From: Alteromonas sp. KUL106
GTDB lineage: Bacteria > Pseudomonadota > Gammaproteobacteria > Enterobacterales > Alteromonadaceae
Direction: 5' to 3'
Assembly (NCBI RefSeq): GCF_009811415.1
Contig: NZ_BLIG01000015.1
Span: 62,001 to 126,000, forward strand
Length of the DNA stretch: 64,000 bases
The notes beneath the pieces were generated by a model. That model had not been told where the DNA came from. It saw only the letters and a list, made by a program, of their open reading frames with translations, and did not search any database. Within the stretch, counting starts at the first letter, position 1, and each line of letters opens with the position of its first letter. Both the position numbers and the translations under genes were made by a program. This document shows, piece by piece, positions 1 to 8,208 of the stretch.

Positions 1-855
1 CACTAGCGGGTATTTTGCGTGGAACGTGTTATAAAAGCCTCTTCCTTCTCGGGGGTCTAGCAAGCCGCTAATTTTCTTAAACTTACGTGTCGTTGGTGAC
101 CAGGCTACATCGTTAAGGTCTCCAGCCACGATAATTGGCCCGTTTTTTTCCGATATTTCTTCGCCGACCATAGTTAATTCAATGTCTCGAGGCTTCGCGT
201 ACGTGTTTTCTGTTGGGCTAGGAGGTTTGGGGTGAAGAAAGTAAAGCAGCGTCTCTTGATCATGATAATTAACTTTTACTTTCATTGAAGGAACATCGTC
301 CTCAATAAGAAAATGTATCGTTGCTTCTTCAAAGGGTATTTTGCTGTACAAATGCATACCGTAAAGGTTTTCAAGCGCGCAGAACTTTCGATAAGGATAT
401 TCTGATTCGATTTCGCTAATGCCTTTTTGCCATTTTTCATTCGACTCCAACGTGACTAAAAAGTCTGGCTGTTTGTTTCTAACGTGCTCGATGAGTTTTC
501 GGAAATCATTATTCGGCATGTATACGTTGCTTGAAAGTACACTAATAGTGCCTTGTGCTTGTGCTTTGGATACTTTTCTCACTTCTTTTTTATAAAGCGG
601 TGTGTAGGGAATAATCCAAATGAGTTGATACGTGAAACTTATCACTAACCCTATTACAAGCAGAGCGTCAATAAGCCTAAAATGACTATCTGTGAGCCAT
701 TTTAGACCATAATATAAAAGCAGAAATGCAATCAGTGCAGATATTTGCAAGCGAGGGAACTCCCACACCCGAACCATCCAGTGAGAAGAGGGAAGTAGGG
801 GAACAAAGCTGATTGTAATAAAGAATATCGATGCAGAAATTAGCGCAATATCCAT
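1..855 (-). CDS. Endonuclease/exonuclease/phosphatase (EEP) family membrane protein, partial (C-terminus beyond the window)
   Basis: The first 285 codons are visible, starting at the ATG at 855 and still open at base 1. The N-terminus has three hydrophobic stretches (about residues 3-22, 36-54 and 62-84), so the protein is probably anchored in the inner membrane. The catalytic domain begins near residue 105. It shows the EEP hallmarks SSNVYM (metal/phosphate Asn), a later LES with the metal-binding Glu, and GDLND near residue 250. The final catalytic His would lie outside the window. EEP proteins cleave phosphodiesters in nucleic acids, lipids or sugar phosphates, and the substrate cannot be told from this sequence. 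It resembles the membrane-anchored EEP proteins common in Alteromonadales. No partner gene is visible. Confidence 0.85.
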   Translation of the reverse strand, partial: MDIALISASIFFITISFVPLLPSSHWMVRVWEFPRLQISALIAFLLLYYGLKWLTDSHFRLIDALLVIGLVISFTYQLIWIIPYTPLYKKEVRKVSKAQAQGTISVLSSNVYMPNNDFRKLIEHVRNKQPDFLVTLESNEKWQKGISEIESEYPYRKFCALENLYGMHLYSKIPFEEATIHFLIEDDVPSMKVKVNYHDQETLLYFLHPKPPSPTENTYAKPRDIELTMVGEEISEKNGPIIVAGDLNDVAWSPTTRKFKKISGLLDPREGRGFYNTFHAKYPLV

Positions 856-1238
856 TGGGTTAGCGTCCTTGAAATAGAAAAATTAGACATGCTCTTTGAC
901 TTTCAAGATTTTAAAAAAGATGAACCGAGAAAGATGAATTCTGTTTATTTACGCTGACTTTGTTAAATCAGTTTAATCTTTATCGCCAGACCTTTTTGAG
1001 GGGCGAGCTTAAAATGTCCGTACTCCTAGTTGTGTCACCTTGATGTAGAACCACCGCCCCTGCGGTAACACGCCGCGATGACGAAGATCTTAAGTCTCAC
1101 TGAGTAGGTCATCACCTAAGCCAACTGGTACTGGCATCGAGTAAAAAGTTCTCGCTTCACAGCAAAGTTTGCAACTCTGTAAAATTTTAGCGATAAGAAA
1201 AATTTAAAAAATATCTTAATAACAATGTGTTATAGCAT
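856..1238. other. Intergenic region, no gene seen
   Basis: This stretch separates the EEP gene from the BON-domain gene and is the joint upstream region of the two divergent genes. I see no convincing reading frame, RNA gene or strong hairpin followed by T residues. It presumably holds the EEP gene promoter and any upstream activator sites for the BON gene. Confidence 0.5.
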
Positions 1239-1254
1239 TGGCAGGCTTTTGGCA
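1239..1254 (+). promoter_or_regulatory. Candidate sigma-54 (-24/-12) promoter of the BON gene
   Basis: The sequence TGGCAGGCTTTTGGCA has the invariant GG and GC separated by ten bases, as sigma-54 promoters require. It differs at two positions from the consensus TGGCAC-N5-TTGCA. The predicted transcription start would be near 1266, leaving about 24 bases before the ATG at 1290 with a good Shine-Dalgarno sequence between. Four similar matches occur upstream of other genes in the window. Confidence 0.5.
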
Positions 1255-1289
1255 TGTACTCCTTTGAGTTTCGACAAAGGAGAAATGTT

Positions 1290-1889
1290 ATGAAACGTTC
1301 ACTAATTTCTATGATTGTTGCTACAACACTGACAACTGCAGCCTATGCAGGCGACATGGACACTGACAACAAGTGGGAAAAAGGAGCCAAAGACGCATGG
1401 ATTGATGGCAAAGCTGAGGCTACGCTGTTGTTCAATGGCAACCTAGATTCATTCGACATTAATACCGACGTTAAAGACGGTAATGTTGTGCTTACTGGTA
1501 AAGTCGACAATTCGGTCGATAAAAAACTTGCTGAAGAGCTTGTGGCGAATATAGATGGCGTAATGTCGGTCGATAACAAGCTAACCATCGTTTCTGACAA
1601 CGACATGGAAAGCGATGTGTCTGATGATATGGAAGAGACTGTTGATGAAGGCACGAGCGAACTTACCGACGCTAAAATTGCAACCGTCATCAAAACCCGA
1701 CTTCTGATGGACACTGATATTTCAGGTTTTGATATTGATGTTGATGTGGAAAATGGCGTAGTAATGCTGACCGGTGACGTTGATTCTGACGCTGAGCGCG
1801 ACCTGGCAGTTGAAATCGCCAAAAATGCGTCTGACGTAAAAGAGGTTAAAAGCGAGCTTCGTGTGGTTACTGAAACTGCAATGAACTAG
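1290..1889 (+). CDS. Periplasmic protein with two BON domains (OsmY-like)
   Basis: The 199-residue protein starts with a clear signal peptide (about residues 1-20, ending AYA before Gly). Two BON domains follow, at about residues 40-105 and 130-195. Each has the pattern of a short helix, IDTDVKDGNVVLTG-like strands and a closing DGVMSVDN-like turn. BON domains bind phospholipid or envelope surfaces, and OsmY is the best-known periplasmic relative, induced by osmotic and envelope stress. The linker between the domains is rich in Asp and Glu. I chose the ATG at 1290 because AAAGGAG ends eight bases upstream and the signal peptide begins there; an in-frame ATG at 1254 would overlap the candidate sigma-54 promoter. 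The gene stands alone and ends at a terminator. Confidence 0.88.
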   Translation: MKRSLISMIVATTLTTAAYAGDMDTDNKWEKGAKDAWIDGKAEATLLFNGNLDSFDINTDVKDGNVVLTGKVDNSVDKKLAEELVANIDGVMSVDNKLTIVSDNDMESDVSDDMEETVDEGTSELTDAKIATVIKTRLLMDTDISGFDIDVDVENGVVMLTGDVDSDAERDLAVEIAKNASDVKEVKSELRVVTETAMN

Positions 1890-1911
1890 GTACCTTTTCA
1901 CTAAACCATTC

Positions 1912-1937
1912 AAAAAGGGGCATTTGCCCCTTTTTTG
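1912..1937 (+). terminator. Rho-independent terminator after the BON gene
   Basis: The inverted repeat AAAAGGGGCA/TGCCCCTTTT is followed by six T residues, 23 bases after the stop codon. Confidence 0.85.
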
Positions 1938-1940
1938 TTA

Positions 1941-2697
1941 GGAACGCTGTTGCGTTAGCAAGCGCTGAAACAAACATCAACGGCCCTTCTGAGAGGGTAG
2001 AAAAAGCAGCGAATGTAGTTTTTAAATGAAAACGTGTAAACCTCTTGGTAGATAGTTGCTTACTTATTTAAATTAATACTTAATCGGGATTTCTTGGTAA
2101 GTCCATTTTTTCTATTTCATGCCTCCCTGTAATGCCAATTCATCATCCATGTAAATCAACTCTGAAGTCTCGTGATCTCACTTAAACTATCGTAATTATG
2201 AGGTTTTTTTGGATTTTTAATGAGTGGGGGAGAGTAAGGTTGTGTTCTTTATTTAGACCATCGTCTAAATAATTAGAGGCTTCTCTACTCAAAATTGAAC
2301 TTATTGGTAATGCCAAAATTGTTTTAATTCTTATGCGCTCGCGATCTAGTTGATTGGGACTTGTATTATCGTTTTGTGCTGCAAGTCTCAAATTACGTGT
2401 TCCAAGAAAGAAAGGGAAAATTTTCTCTTGAAGTGTGTAGAAAGTTCTTTCAGTGCATTCCCGCAGTCACGTTCATGTTTCTTATCTTTCTGATATGTAA
2501 AGAAAATACCTTGTGGTATGAAAACTGCTCTCACAAATATGTAGAGTAAGTAGATTGAGTGAGTTATCCAGTTATTTACACGGCGCGTAGTTTCGTGAAC
2601 ATCAGCCAAGTGAATAGCAGTCGGACAAATTTTCTTTCTTAGGATTAATTGCGTTATCAAATTTATGAGCAGGTTAATATTGCTCAGGGAGTGAGGC
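1941..2697. other. Long intergenic region, no supported gene
   Basis: About 750 bases lie between the BON terminator and the next gene. The short open frames on either strand lack ribosome-binding sites and recognisable motifs, and the DNA is more AT-rich than the genes around it. A small inverted repeat GAGCA/TGCTC lies directly in front of the next gene, at about 2667-2685. It could hold remnants of a lost gene, but nothing is recognisable. Confidence 0.4.
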
Positions 2698-3075
2698 ATG
2701 AATTTTTTAAAGTGGGTTTATTCAGGTATTGTTGTTTCAGTGGTGATTGTGCTTATTGGCGTATTGGGGCAGGGCAAGCTTTCTGTCAGCCAGGCCACAG
2801 CAGATGATGCTGAGCGCCCCGTGCATGCCGACATCGTAAAGGTTGAACAAACCTTCTCACTTGTAGAATTTGATTTATCAAAGAAAGCTCATCTGCTTAG
2901 AAAGACGCGATTAGATTTTTATATCGCGCAGGCGAAGCAAGCAGATTTGAGAGGCTGGAAATTTAAGCGTGATGAGTTCGTTGAGCGCGCAGAGAACATC
3001 CTAAGTCATCATCTTACGCAAAATGCCAACGATGTTATTCGAAATACAGAGCCTTACACAGCACACGCAATCTAA
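2698..3075 (+). CDS. Small membrane-anchored protein of unknown function
   Basis: This 125-residue protein has one N-terminal hydrophobic segment (about residues 8-25) with no clear cleavage or lipobox motif, so it is probably anchored in the inner membrane with a periplasmic tail. The tail is mostly helical and charged, with many Lys, Arg and Asp. I do not recognise a family. The ATG at 2698 follows GGGAGTGAGGC, an acceptable ribosome-binding site. It is a single-gene unit with its own terminator. Confidence 0.6.
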   Translation: MNFLKWVYSGIVVSVVIVLIGVLGQGKLSVSQATADDAERPVHADIVKVEQTFSLVEFDLSKKAHLLRKTRLDFYIAQAKQADLRGWKFKRDEFVERAENILSHHLTQNANDVIRNTEPYTAHAI

Positions 3076-3092
3076 AAGTAATGGCTACTGCG

Positions 3093-3138
3093 AAAAACGC
3101 TCCTCACTTACAATGTAAGCAAGGGGCGTTTTTTTATT
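3093..3138 (+). terminator. Rho-independent terminator
   Basis: An imperfect inverted repeat of the type AAACGCTCCTCACTTACA/TGTAAGCAAGGGGCGTTT is followed by a T-run ending near 3138. It lies 18 bases after the preceding stop codon. Confidence 0.8.
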
Positions 3139-3198
3139 TCTCTGTCATCTCTACTCATTCAGCGAGGCATGTGCTTCGCTTTAGTTTGCTAATTGTAA

Positions 3199-4635
3199 TT
3201 ATTCTACTTCAACAATTTTCAGCGTATTCGTAGCGCCTACTTTTTCCATCTCATCGCCGTAGGTCAAGATGATACTATCGCCACTTTTCACTAGCCCTTT
3301 TTCTTTCAGTGATTCAATGACGTCGTATTTCAATCTGCCTGGTTCGCTGTTTGAAGAGTCGAAGTAGACTGGCTTAACACCACGGCAAAGCGCCATTGTG
3401 TTAAGTGTCGACTCATGACGAGACATGGCAATGATTGGCAGTGATGTTGTAATGCGCGACATTAATGTTGGTGTCGTGCCGCTTTCTGTTAAGCCAACAA
3501 TGGCTTTTACGCTTGGAAGGTGGTTCGCCGCGTATACCGCTGACAGTGCAATTGACTCACTGGTAGAAGAAAACTGCTGGTCCATGCGGTGCTTGGAAAT
3601 TTTTACGCTTGGGTGCGTTTCCGCGCCTTCACAAACCCGAGCCATTGCTGCAACTGTTTCAACGGGGTAGTTACCCGCAGCGGTTTCAGCCGAGAGCATA
3701 ACGGCATCGGTGCCATCTAAAACAGCGTTTGCTACATCCATAACCTCAGCACGTGTTGGCATAGGACTGTCTATCATCGACTCCATCATTTGCGTGGCAG
3801 TAATGACGACTTTATTTAACTGGCGAGAACGCGCGATAAGTTTTTTCTGAACGCCAACGAGTTCTGCGTCTCCAATTTCTACGCCCAAATCACCGCGAGC
3901 TACCATTACAGCATCAGATGCAGAAATGATATCGTCCATGGCTTCGTCAGAAGCGACCGTTTCAGCACGTTCTACCTTTGCACAAATTTTGGCATAGCAG
4001 CCTGCTGCCTCAGCAAGTTCTCGTGCATAGTTTAAATCTGCGCCGCTTCGTGGAAAGGAAACCGCGAGGTAGTCAACGCCCATTTTCGCAGCGGTTTTAA
4101 TGTCTTCTTTGTCTTTTTCAGTAAGCGCGTCGGCTGATAGGCCACCGCCCTGACGGTTTATGCCTTTATTATTTGAAAGTTTACCACCAACGGTTACTTC
4201 GGTGATGACCTTGCGTCCTTCAACACCTGTCACTCTAAGCTGAATACGGCCGTCATCAAGCAATAAAATATCACCCGCTGACACGTCATCAGGAAGAGCT
4301 TTGTAGTCGATACCTACTTGGTTTATGTCACCTTCATCACGACCAAGTTCAGCATCAAGAATGAACTTTGCGCCTACTTCTAAACGAACGGCACCTTCGG
4401 CAAAACGTGCTACACGGATCTTAGGGCCCTGTAAGTCTCCCAGTATTGCTACGTATTTGCCTAAGTTTTTAGCTGCCTGACGAACGCGTTTTGCACGCTC
4501 AATATGGTCGTCAGCTTGCCCGTGAGAAAAATTCATACGCACTGTATTTGCGCCAGCGGCAATTAATGCCTGAATTTTTTCAAGAGAGTCTGTAGCAGGT
4601 CCTAAGGTGGCAAGAATTTTCGTTCTTCTGGTCAT
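3199..4635 (-). CDS. pykA: Pyruvate kinase (PykA type)
   Basis: The 478-residue cytoplasmic enzyme converts phosphoenolpyruvate and ADP to pyruvate and ATP, the last step shared by glycolysis and the Entner-Doudoroff route. The start [14 protein letters not shown], the NFSHG loop (about residue 35), the [11 protein letters not shown] segment, the active-site Lys in ICAKVERAE (about residue 220) and the [10 protein letters not shown] motif (about residues 244-253) are all intact. Length and N-terminus match E. coli PykA (480 residues) rather than PykF. The gene lies downstream of hexR on the same strand, but a terminator separates them and a HexR operator match precedes pykA. It is therefore probably its own HexR-controlled unit. 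Confidence 0.96.
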   Translation of the reverse strand: MTRRTKILATLGPATDSLEKIQALIAAGANTVRMNFSHGQADDHIERAKRVRQAAKNLGKYVAILGDLQGPKIRVARFAEGAVRLEVGAKFILDAELGRDEGDINQVGIDYKALPDDVSAGDILLLDDGRIQLRVTGVEGRKVITEVTVGGKLSNNKGINRQGGGLSADALTEKDKEDIKTAAKMGVDYLAVSFPRSGADLNYARELAEAAGCYAKICAKVERAETVASDEAMDDIISASDAVMVARGDLGVEIGDAELVGVQKKLIARSRQLNKVVITATQMMESMIDSPMPTRAEVMDVANAVLDGTDAVMLSAETAAGNYPVETVAAMARVCEGAETHPSVKISKHRMDQQFSSTSESIALSAVYAANHLPSVKAIVGLTESGTTPTLMSRITTSLPIIAMSRHESTLNTMALCRGVKPVYFDSSNSEPGRLKYDVIESLKEKGLVKSGDSIILTYGDEMEKVGATNTLKIVEVE

Positions 4636-4716
4636 GTGATTCCGTCGCTGTTTCTAAGTTAGAAAAGACAAAGATGATTGGCAGCACGTATGAAAAGTGT
4701 GCCTGTAATCGCTTTA

Positions 4717-4731
4717 CGTAATTTTATTACA
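4717..4731 (-). promoter_or_regulatory. HexR operator upstream of pykA
   Basis: CGTAATTTTATTACA matches the known gammaproteobacterial HexR consensus TGTARTwwwAYTACA at 14 of 15 positions. It lies about 80-95 bases upstream of the pykA start and downstream of the hexR terminator. HexR is known to control pykA in several Alteromonadales and Shewanella. Confidence 0.8.
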
Positions 4732-4773
4732 GAATAATAGTTGAATTTGACAATAATGTGAATGAAATAAAGA

Positions 4774-4811
4774 AAAACGCTTAACTGGCTCGACCAGTTA
4801 AGCGTTTCTTG
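4774..4811 (-). terminator. Terminator between hexR and pykA
   Basis: A perfect 14-base inverted repeat (AAACGCTTAACTGG and its complement, five-base loop) is followed on the minus strand by a T-rich run. It lies about 65 bases past the hexR stop codon, so hexR transcription probably ends before pykA. Confidence 0.85.
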
Positions 4812-4874
4812 TGTGATGATGTCGTCGTTTATTTTTACAGTGATCGTTTCGACAATAAGCAGTGACCGTGTCAA

Positions 4875-5726
4875 TTAATCGCCGCGTTTTTCATAGCGAG
4901 AGCCACGAAGCGTATCTTTAACGCGTTTTAAATTTTCTCTGAATTTATTGCCGCGACGCAATGTAAACCCTGTTGCCAGCACATCAATAAGTGTCAACTG
5001 CGCAATACGAGAAGCCATAGGCATATACATATCTGTATCTTCAGGCACTTCTAAGGATAGTACATAGCTGCACTCTTGCGCCAGCGGGCTATCGGCTGAA
5101 GTGATACCCACCACAGTTGCGTCGTTCATACGGGCAATCTGGGCTATCTCTACAAGGCTCTTTGTACGCCCAGTGTGACTGATTAGTACAACCACGTCAC
5201 CAGCAGAGCAATTCATACAGCTCATGCGCTGCATAAGAATATCTTCAAAGTAAACGACAGGTACGTTGAAGCGGAAAAATTTGTTTAGGGCATCATGGGC
5301 AACGGATGCTGATGCGCCTAAACCAAAGAATGAAATTTTCTGTGCTTGAGTAAGCAAGTCAACTACGCGGTTCACTACATTCACGTCAACCGATTGGCGA
5401 GCAACTTCCAGTGACGCCATTGTTGATTCAAATATTTTATTCGTATATTCGTCTGGGCTGTCGTTCTCGTCGACATGGCGATTTACATATGGCGTGCCGT
5501 TAGCCAAGCTTTGTGCTAAATGAAGTTTAAAGTCAGGAAAGCCTTTCGTATCTAACCTACGACAAAAGCGATTAACTGTGGGCTCACTCACATCAGACAT
5601 TTTAGCGAGGGTTGCTATACTCGAATGAATGGCCGTTTGGGGGTTAGCAAGAATAACTTCAGCTACCTTCTTCTCAGATTTACTGAAAGCCGCTTGATTT
5701 TGTGTGATTTTTTCTAAAATGTTCAT
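4875..5726 (-). CDS. hexR: HexR, RpiR-family regulator of central carbon metabolism
   Basis: The 283-residue protein has an N-terminal RpiR-type helix-turn-helix (about residues 1-75, including the SEPTVNRFCRRL recognition helix) and a C-terminal SIS sugar-phosphate-binding domain (about residues 115-255, with FFGLGASASVA and VVLISHTGRTKS). HexR represses or activates central carbon genes and is released by 2-keto-3-deoxy-6-phosphogluconate, the intermediate made by Edd and consumed by Eda, whose genes lie next door. I chose the ATG at 5726 (MNILEKI), the usual start of the family; an upstream start at 5750 would add eight unlikely residues. It is divergent from zwf, and the shared intergenic region carries HexR-type sites. 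Confidence 0.95.
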   Translation of the reverse strand: MNILEKITQNQAAFSKSEKKVAEVILANPQTAIHSSIATLAKMSDVSEPTVNRFCRRLDTKGFPDFKLHLAQSLANGTPYVNRHVDENDSPDEYTNKIFESTMASLEVARQSVDVNVVNRVVDLLTQAQKISFFGLGASASVAHDALNKFFRFNVPVVYFEDILMQRMSCMNCSAGDVVVLISHTGRTKSLVEIAQIARMNDATVVGITSADSPLAQECSYVLSLEVPEDTDMYMPMASRIAQLTLIDVLATGFTLRRGNKFRENLKRVKDTLRGSRYEKRGD

Positions 5727-5808
5727 ACAGATATAGCAATTAATTAGCACTGTTTATTGTAAGGTACGTCGCTAATAGTACCTATTGTGACGTCGGTGAC
5801 AAGAAAAA

Positions 5809-5823
5809 TGTAATTTTTTGACA
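5809..5823. promoter_or_regulatory. Second, weaker HexR-like site between hexR and zwf
   Basis: TGTAATTTTTTGACA fits the HexR consensus at 13 of 15 positions. It lies about 85 bases upstream of the hexR start, nearer to hexR than the strong site in front of zwf. It could serve autoregulation of hexR or cooperative binding. The run of T residues makes a chance match possible. Confidence 0.4.
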
Positions 5824-5903
5824 AAATTTGTTGTTTCAAACGGGGTAAATGAGGGTAAACTGAGGGAAACGGTAAATATTCAGATCCTATAGTTGGTTCA
5901 AGT

Positions 5904-5918
5904 TGTAATTTTACTACA
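5904..5918 (+). promoter_or_regulatory. HexR operator upstream of zwf
   Basis: TGTAATTTTACTACA matches the HexR consensus TGTARTwwwAYTACA at all 15 positions. It lies about 95-108 bases upstream of the zwf ATG. It is the obvious control site for the zwf-pgl-edd-glk-eda operon. Confidence 0.88.
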
Positions 5919-5955
5919 TTTGGTGTTAACTATACGGTAAAAATAGTCGTTAGTG

Positions 5956-5974
5956 TTGTAAATAACCTTTACAA
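5956..5974. repeat. Perfect inverted repeat directly before zwf
   Basis: TTGTAAA-TAACC-TTTACAA is a perfect seven-base dyad with a five-base spacer, 38 bases before the zwf start. It does not fit the HexR spacing. It may be an operator for a second regulator or an mRNA leader hairpin. Confidence 0.5.
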
Positions 5975-6011
5975 TACGTTGCGGACACATACATTTAAAA
6001 GGTCGACGAAT

Positions 6012-7505
6012 ATGGTATTGGATAATTCCTACGAACCCTGTGATTTTGTACTTTTCGGTACGCTGGGTGATCTTTCACGACGCAAGTTATTGCCTTCTTT
6101 ATATCAGCTTGAAAAAGCAAATTTGATGCATCCAGACACGACTATTGTAGGTGTCGCGCGCCAGGAAATGGAGCTTGATGCCTATATTGAAGAAGTTCGC
6201 GCCAATATAATAAAGTTTGGTGATAAGAACTTGTGCGAAGCCACCTGGGAAAAAATGAAAGCGCGTTTGCATTACGCCTGTGTCGACATGAAAAATGTCG
6301 ATAGCTACTGTGTTCTTGACGACCATGTTGATCCTACCCGCACAATGGTGTGTTACTTAGCCACGCCACCAGCGATATACGGCGACATTTGCCGCGGTCT
6401 ACACAGCTGTAAAATCATCGATTCAAGCGTTCGCGTTGTTCTTGAAAAACCAATCGGCCACGATTTGGAATCGTCGAAAGTAATCAACGAGCAAGTGGCT
6501 GAGTATTTCGATGAGAAACAAATCTATCGTATTGACCATTATCTTGGTAAAGAGACCGTACTCAACCTAGTGGCCCTGCGTTTCGCGAATTCTATTTTCG
6601 CCACAAACTGGGACCACAACTGTATTGACCATGTACAAATTTCAGTAGCTGAGTCAGTAGGTATTGAAGGGCGTTGGGGTTACTTCGACGACGCTGGCCA
6701 AATGCGCGATATGGTGCAAAACCACTTGCTACAAATTTTAAGCTTGGTGGCGATGGAGCCGCCAACAACCTTAGACGCTGACAGCATTCGTGACGAAAAG
6801 CTTAAAGTACTAAAAGCGTTACGTCCTATTAATTCGTTCAACATTAACGAAAGCACGGTGCGCGGTCAGTATACGTCTGGCTTTGTTAAAGGTGAGGAAG
6901 TACCTGGATACCTTGAAGAAGAAGGTGCCAATACGCAAAGTAAAACTGAAACCTTTATTGCCATTAAAGCAGAAATAGACAACTGGCGTTGGGCGGGTGT
7001 GCCGTTCTACCTGCGCACAGGTAAACGCATGCCAACCAAGGTGAGTGAAGTTGTTATTTACTTCAAGCGTCAGCCGCATAACTTGTTCGGCGACAGCTTT
7101 AAGAACCTTCCGCCTAACAAATTGGTTATTCGTTTGCAGCCTGATGAAGGCGTAGAGATTACAGTAATGAACAAAGTGCCTGGCTTAACCAGTTCAGGCT
7201 CTATGGACCTACAAAAATCTAAACTTAATCTAAGCTTCTCTGAAGCCTTTGCTGATGACCGTATTCCTGATGCATACGAAAAACTGCTTCTTGAAGTGAT
7301 GTTGGGTAATCAGGCGCTGTTTGTGCGTCGCGATGAAATTGAGCAAGCGTGGACATGGGTAGACTCAATCCTAGAAGCGTGGAAACAATCGAGCGAGCCG
7401 CCAGAACCGTATCAGGCAGGGACATGGGGTCCAGTAGACTCTATCGGTCTTCTTGCTCGCGAAAATCGCAGCTGGTATGAAAGCAAAACAGGGAAGAAGA
7501 AGTAA
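6012..7505 (+). CDS. zwf: Glucose-6-phosphate 1-dehydrogenase
   Basis: The 497-residue cytoplasmic enzyme oxidises glucose 6-phosphate to 6-phosphogluconolactone with NADP(+) or NAD(+). It is the entry step to both the Entner-Doudoroff and the oxidative pentose-phosphate routes. The Rossmann start LFGTLGDLSRRKLLPSLY and the active-site signature RIDHYLGKE (about residues 173-181) are intact, and the length matches E. coli Zwf (491). The ATG at 6012 is chosen because AAAAGG lies about ten bases upstream and the usual family N-terminus begins there; a TTG at 5979 would add 11 residues that look non-coding. It is the first gene of a tight five-gene operon with pgl, edd, glk and eda. Confidence 0.96.
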   Translation: MVLDNSYEPCDFVLFGTLGDLSRRKLLPSLYQLEKANLMHPDTTIVGVARQEMELDAYIEEVRANIIKFGDKNLCEATWEKMKARLHYACVDMKNVDSYCVLDDHVDPTRTMVCYLATPPAIYGDICRGLHSCKIIDSSVRVVLEKPIGHDLESSKVINEQVAEYFDEKQIYRIDHYLGKETVLNLVALRFANSIFATNWDHNCIDHVQISVAESVGIEGRWGYFDDAGQMRDMVQNHLLQILSLVAMEPPTTLDADSIRDEKLKVLKALRPINSFNINESTVRGQYTSGFVKGEEVPGYLEEEGANTQSKTETFIAIKAEIDNWRWAGVPFYLRTGKRMPTKVSEVVIYFKRQPHNLFGDSFKNLPPNKLVIRLQPDEGVEITVMNKVPGLTSSGSMDLQKSKLNLSFSEAFADDRIPDAYEKLLLEVMLGNQALFVRRDEIEQAWTWVDSILEAWKQSSEPPEPYQAGTWGPVDSIGLLARENRSWYESKTGKKK

Positions 7506-7506
7506 T

Positions 7507-8199
7507 ATGGCATTAACAACTCTATCGTTTGACACGCCTGAAGCGCTTACCGACGCCTTTGCGCAAGATTTGGTGAGCATTTTGAAAACAGGCATCAAAA
7601 CACGTGGTCGTGCGTCGCTTATTGTAAGTGGCGGTCGCACGCCGCTAGCGCTGTTTAAGCAATTGAGCGAAACTGACCTAGAGTGGGATAAGGTTGACAT
7701 CACCCTTGCAGATGAGCGTTGGGTGGATGAGGATCACGAGGCCAGCAACACCAGCCTAGTTAAAAATAACTTAATTCAAAATAAAGCCGCAGCGGCCCGC
7801 TTTATCGAACTGAAAAGCGATGCTGAAGATGCAAATGAAGGCGTGAACGCAGCGGAGTCTAATCTTGCTAGCATGTCGCAGCCTTTTGATGCTCTGATTC
7901 TCGGTATGGGGGAAGACGGTCATACTGCATCGCTTTTTCCCTGCTCTGAACAGGTCCTCGACGGCTTAGATATGAGCAGCGGCAGAACCTGCATAGCTGT
8001 TCAACCTACAACAGCACCTCACCAACGTATTTCATTAACGCTACCTGCGTTACTCAATAGCCGTCATATCTTTTTGCACCTAACAGGCGAGAAGAAAAGA
8101 CAAGTGTTATTAGACGCTATTGAAAATGCTACCGAAGCGCAAAAGCCCATCACCGCCGTTGTTAACAGAGCACCGGTTACTTTGATGTGGGCGCCATAG
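7507..8199 (+). CDS. pgl: 6-phosphogluconolactonase (DevB/Pgl type)
   Basis: The 230-residue enzyme hydrolyses 6-phosphogluconolactone, the product of Zwf, to 6-phosphogluconate. The motifs LIVSGGRTPLALFKQL, the LADERWV segment and GMGEDGHTASLFPC are those of the Pgl branch of the glucosamine-6-phosphate isomerase superfamily. The ATG at 7507 follows the zwf stop by one base, indicating translational coupling. Confidence 0.95.
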   Translation: MALTTLSFDTPEALTDAFAQDLVSILKTGIKTRGRASLIVSGGRTPLALFKQLSETDLEWDKVDITLADERWVDEDHEASNTSLVKNNLIQNKAAAARFIELKSDAEDANEGVNAAESNLASMSQPFDALILGMGEDGHTASLFPCSEQVLDGLDMSSGRTCIAVQPTTAPHQRISLTLPALLNSRHIFLHLTGEKKRQVLLDAIENATEAQKPITAVVNRAPVTLMWAP

Positions 8200-8208
8200 G
8201 AGACCAAC

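Noticed and set aside
1343..1822. Long open frame on the minus strand inside the BON gene
   Set aside because: Its Ser/Thr/Val-rich composition is the mirror of the Asp-rich BON coding strand, and it has no ribosome-binding site. The BON gene has a signal peptide and domain matches.
2182..2549. Short open frames on both strands in the 1.9-2.7 kb gap
   Set aside because: No motif, no ribosome-binding site and a composition like non-coding DNA; they overlap one another.
4659..4874. Minus-strand frame between hexR and pykA
   Set aside because: It crosses the hexR terminator and the HexR operator match, which explain the region better.
7371..7703. Minus-strand frame over the zwf-pgl junction
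   Set aside because: Antisense shadow of two certain genes.
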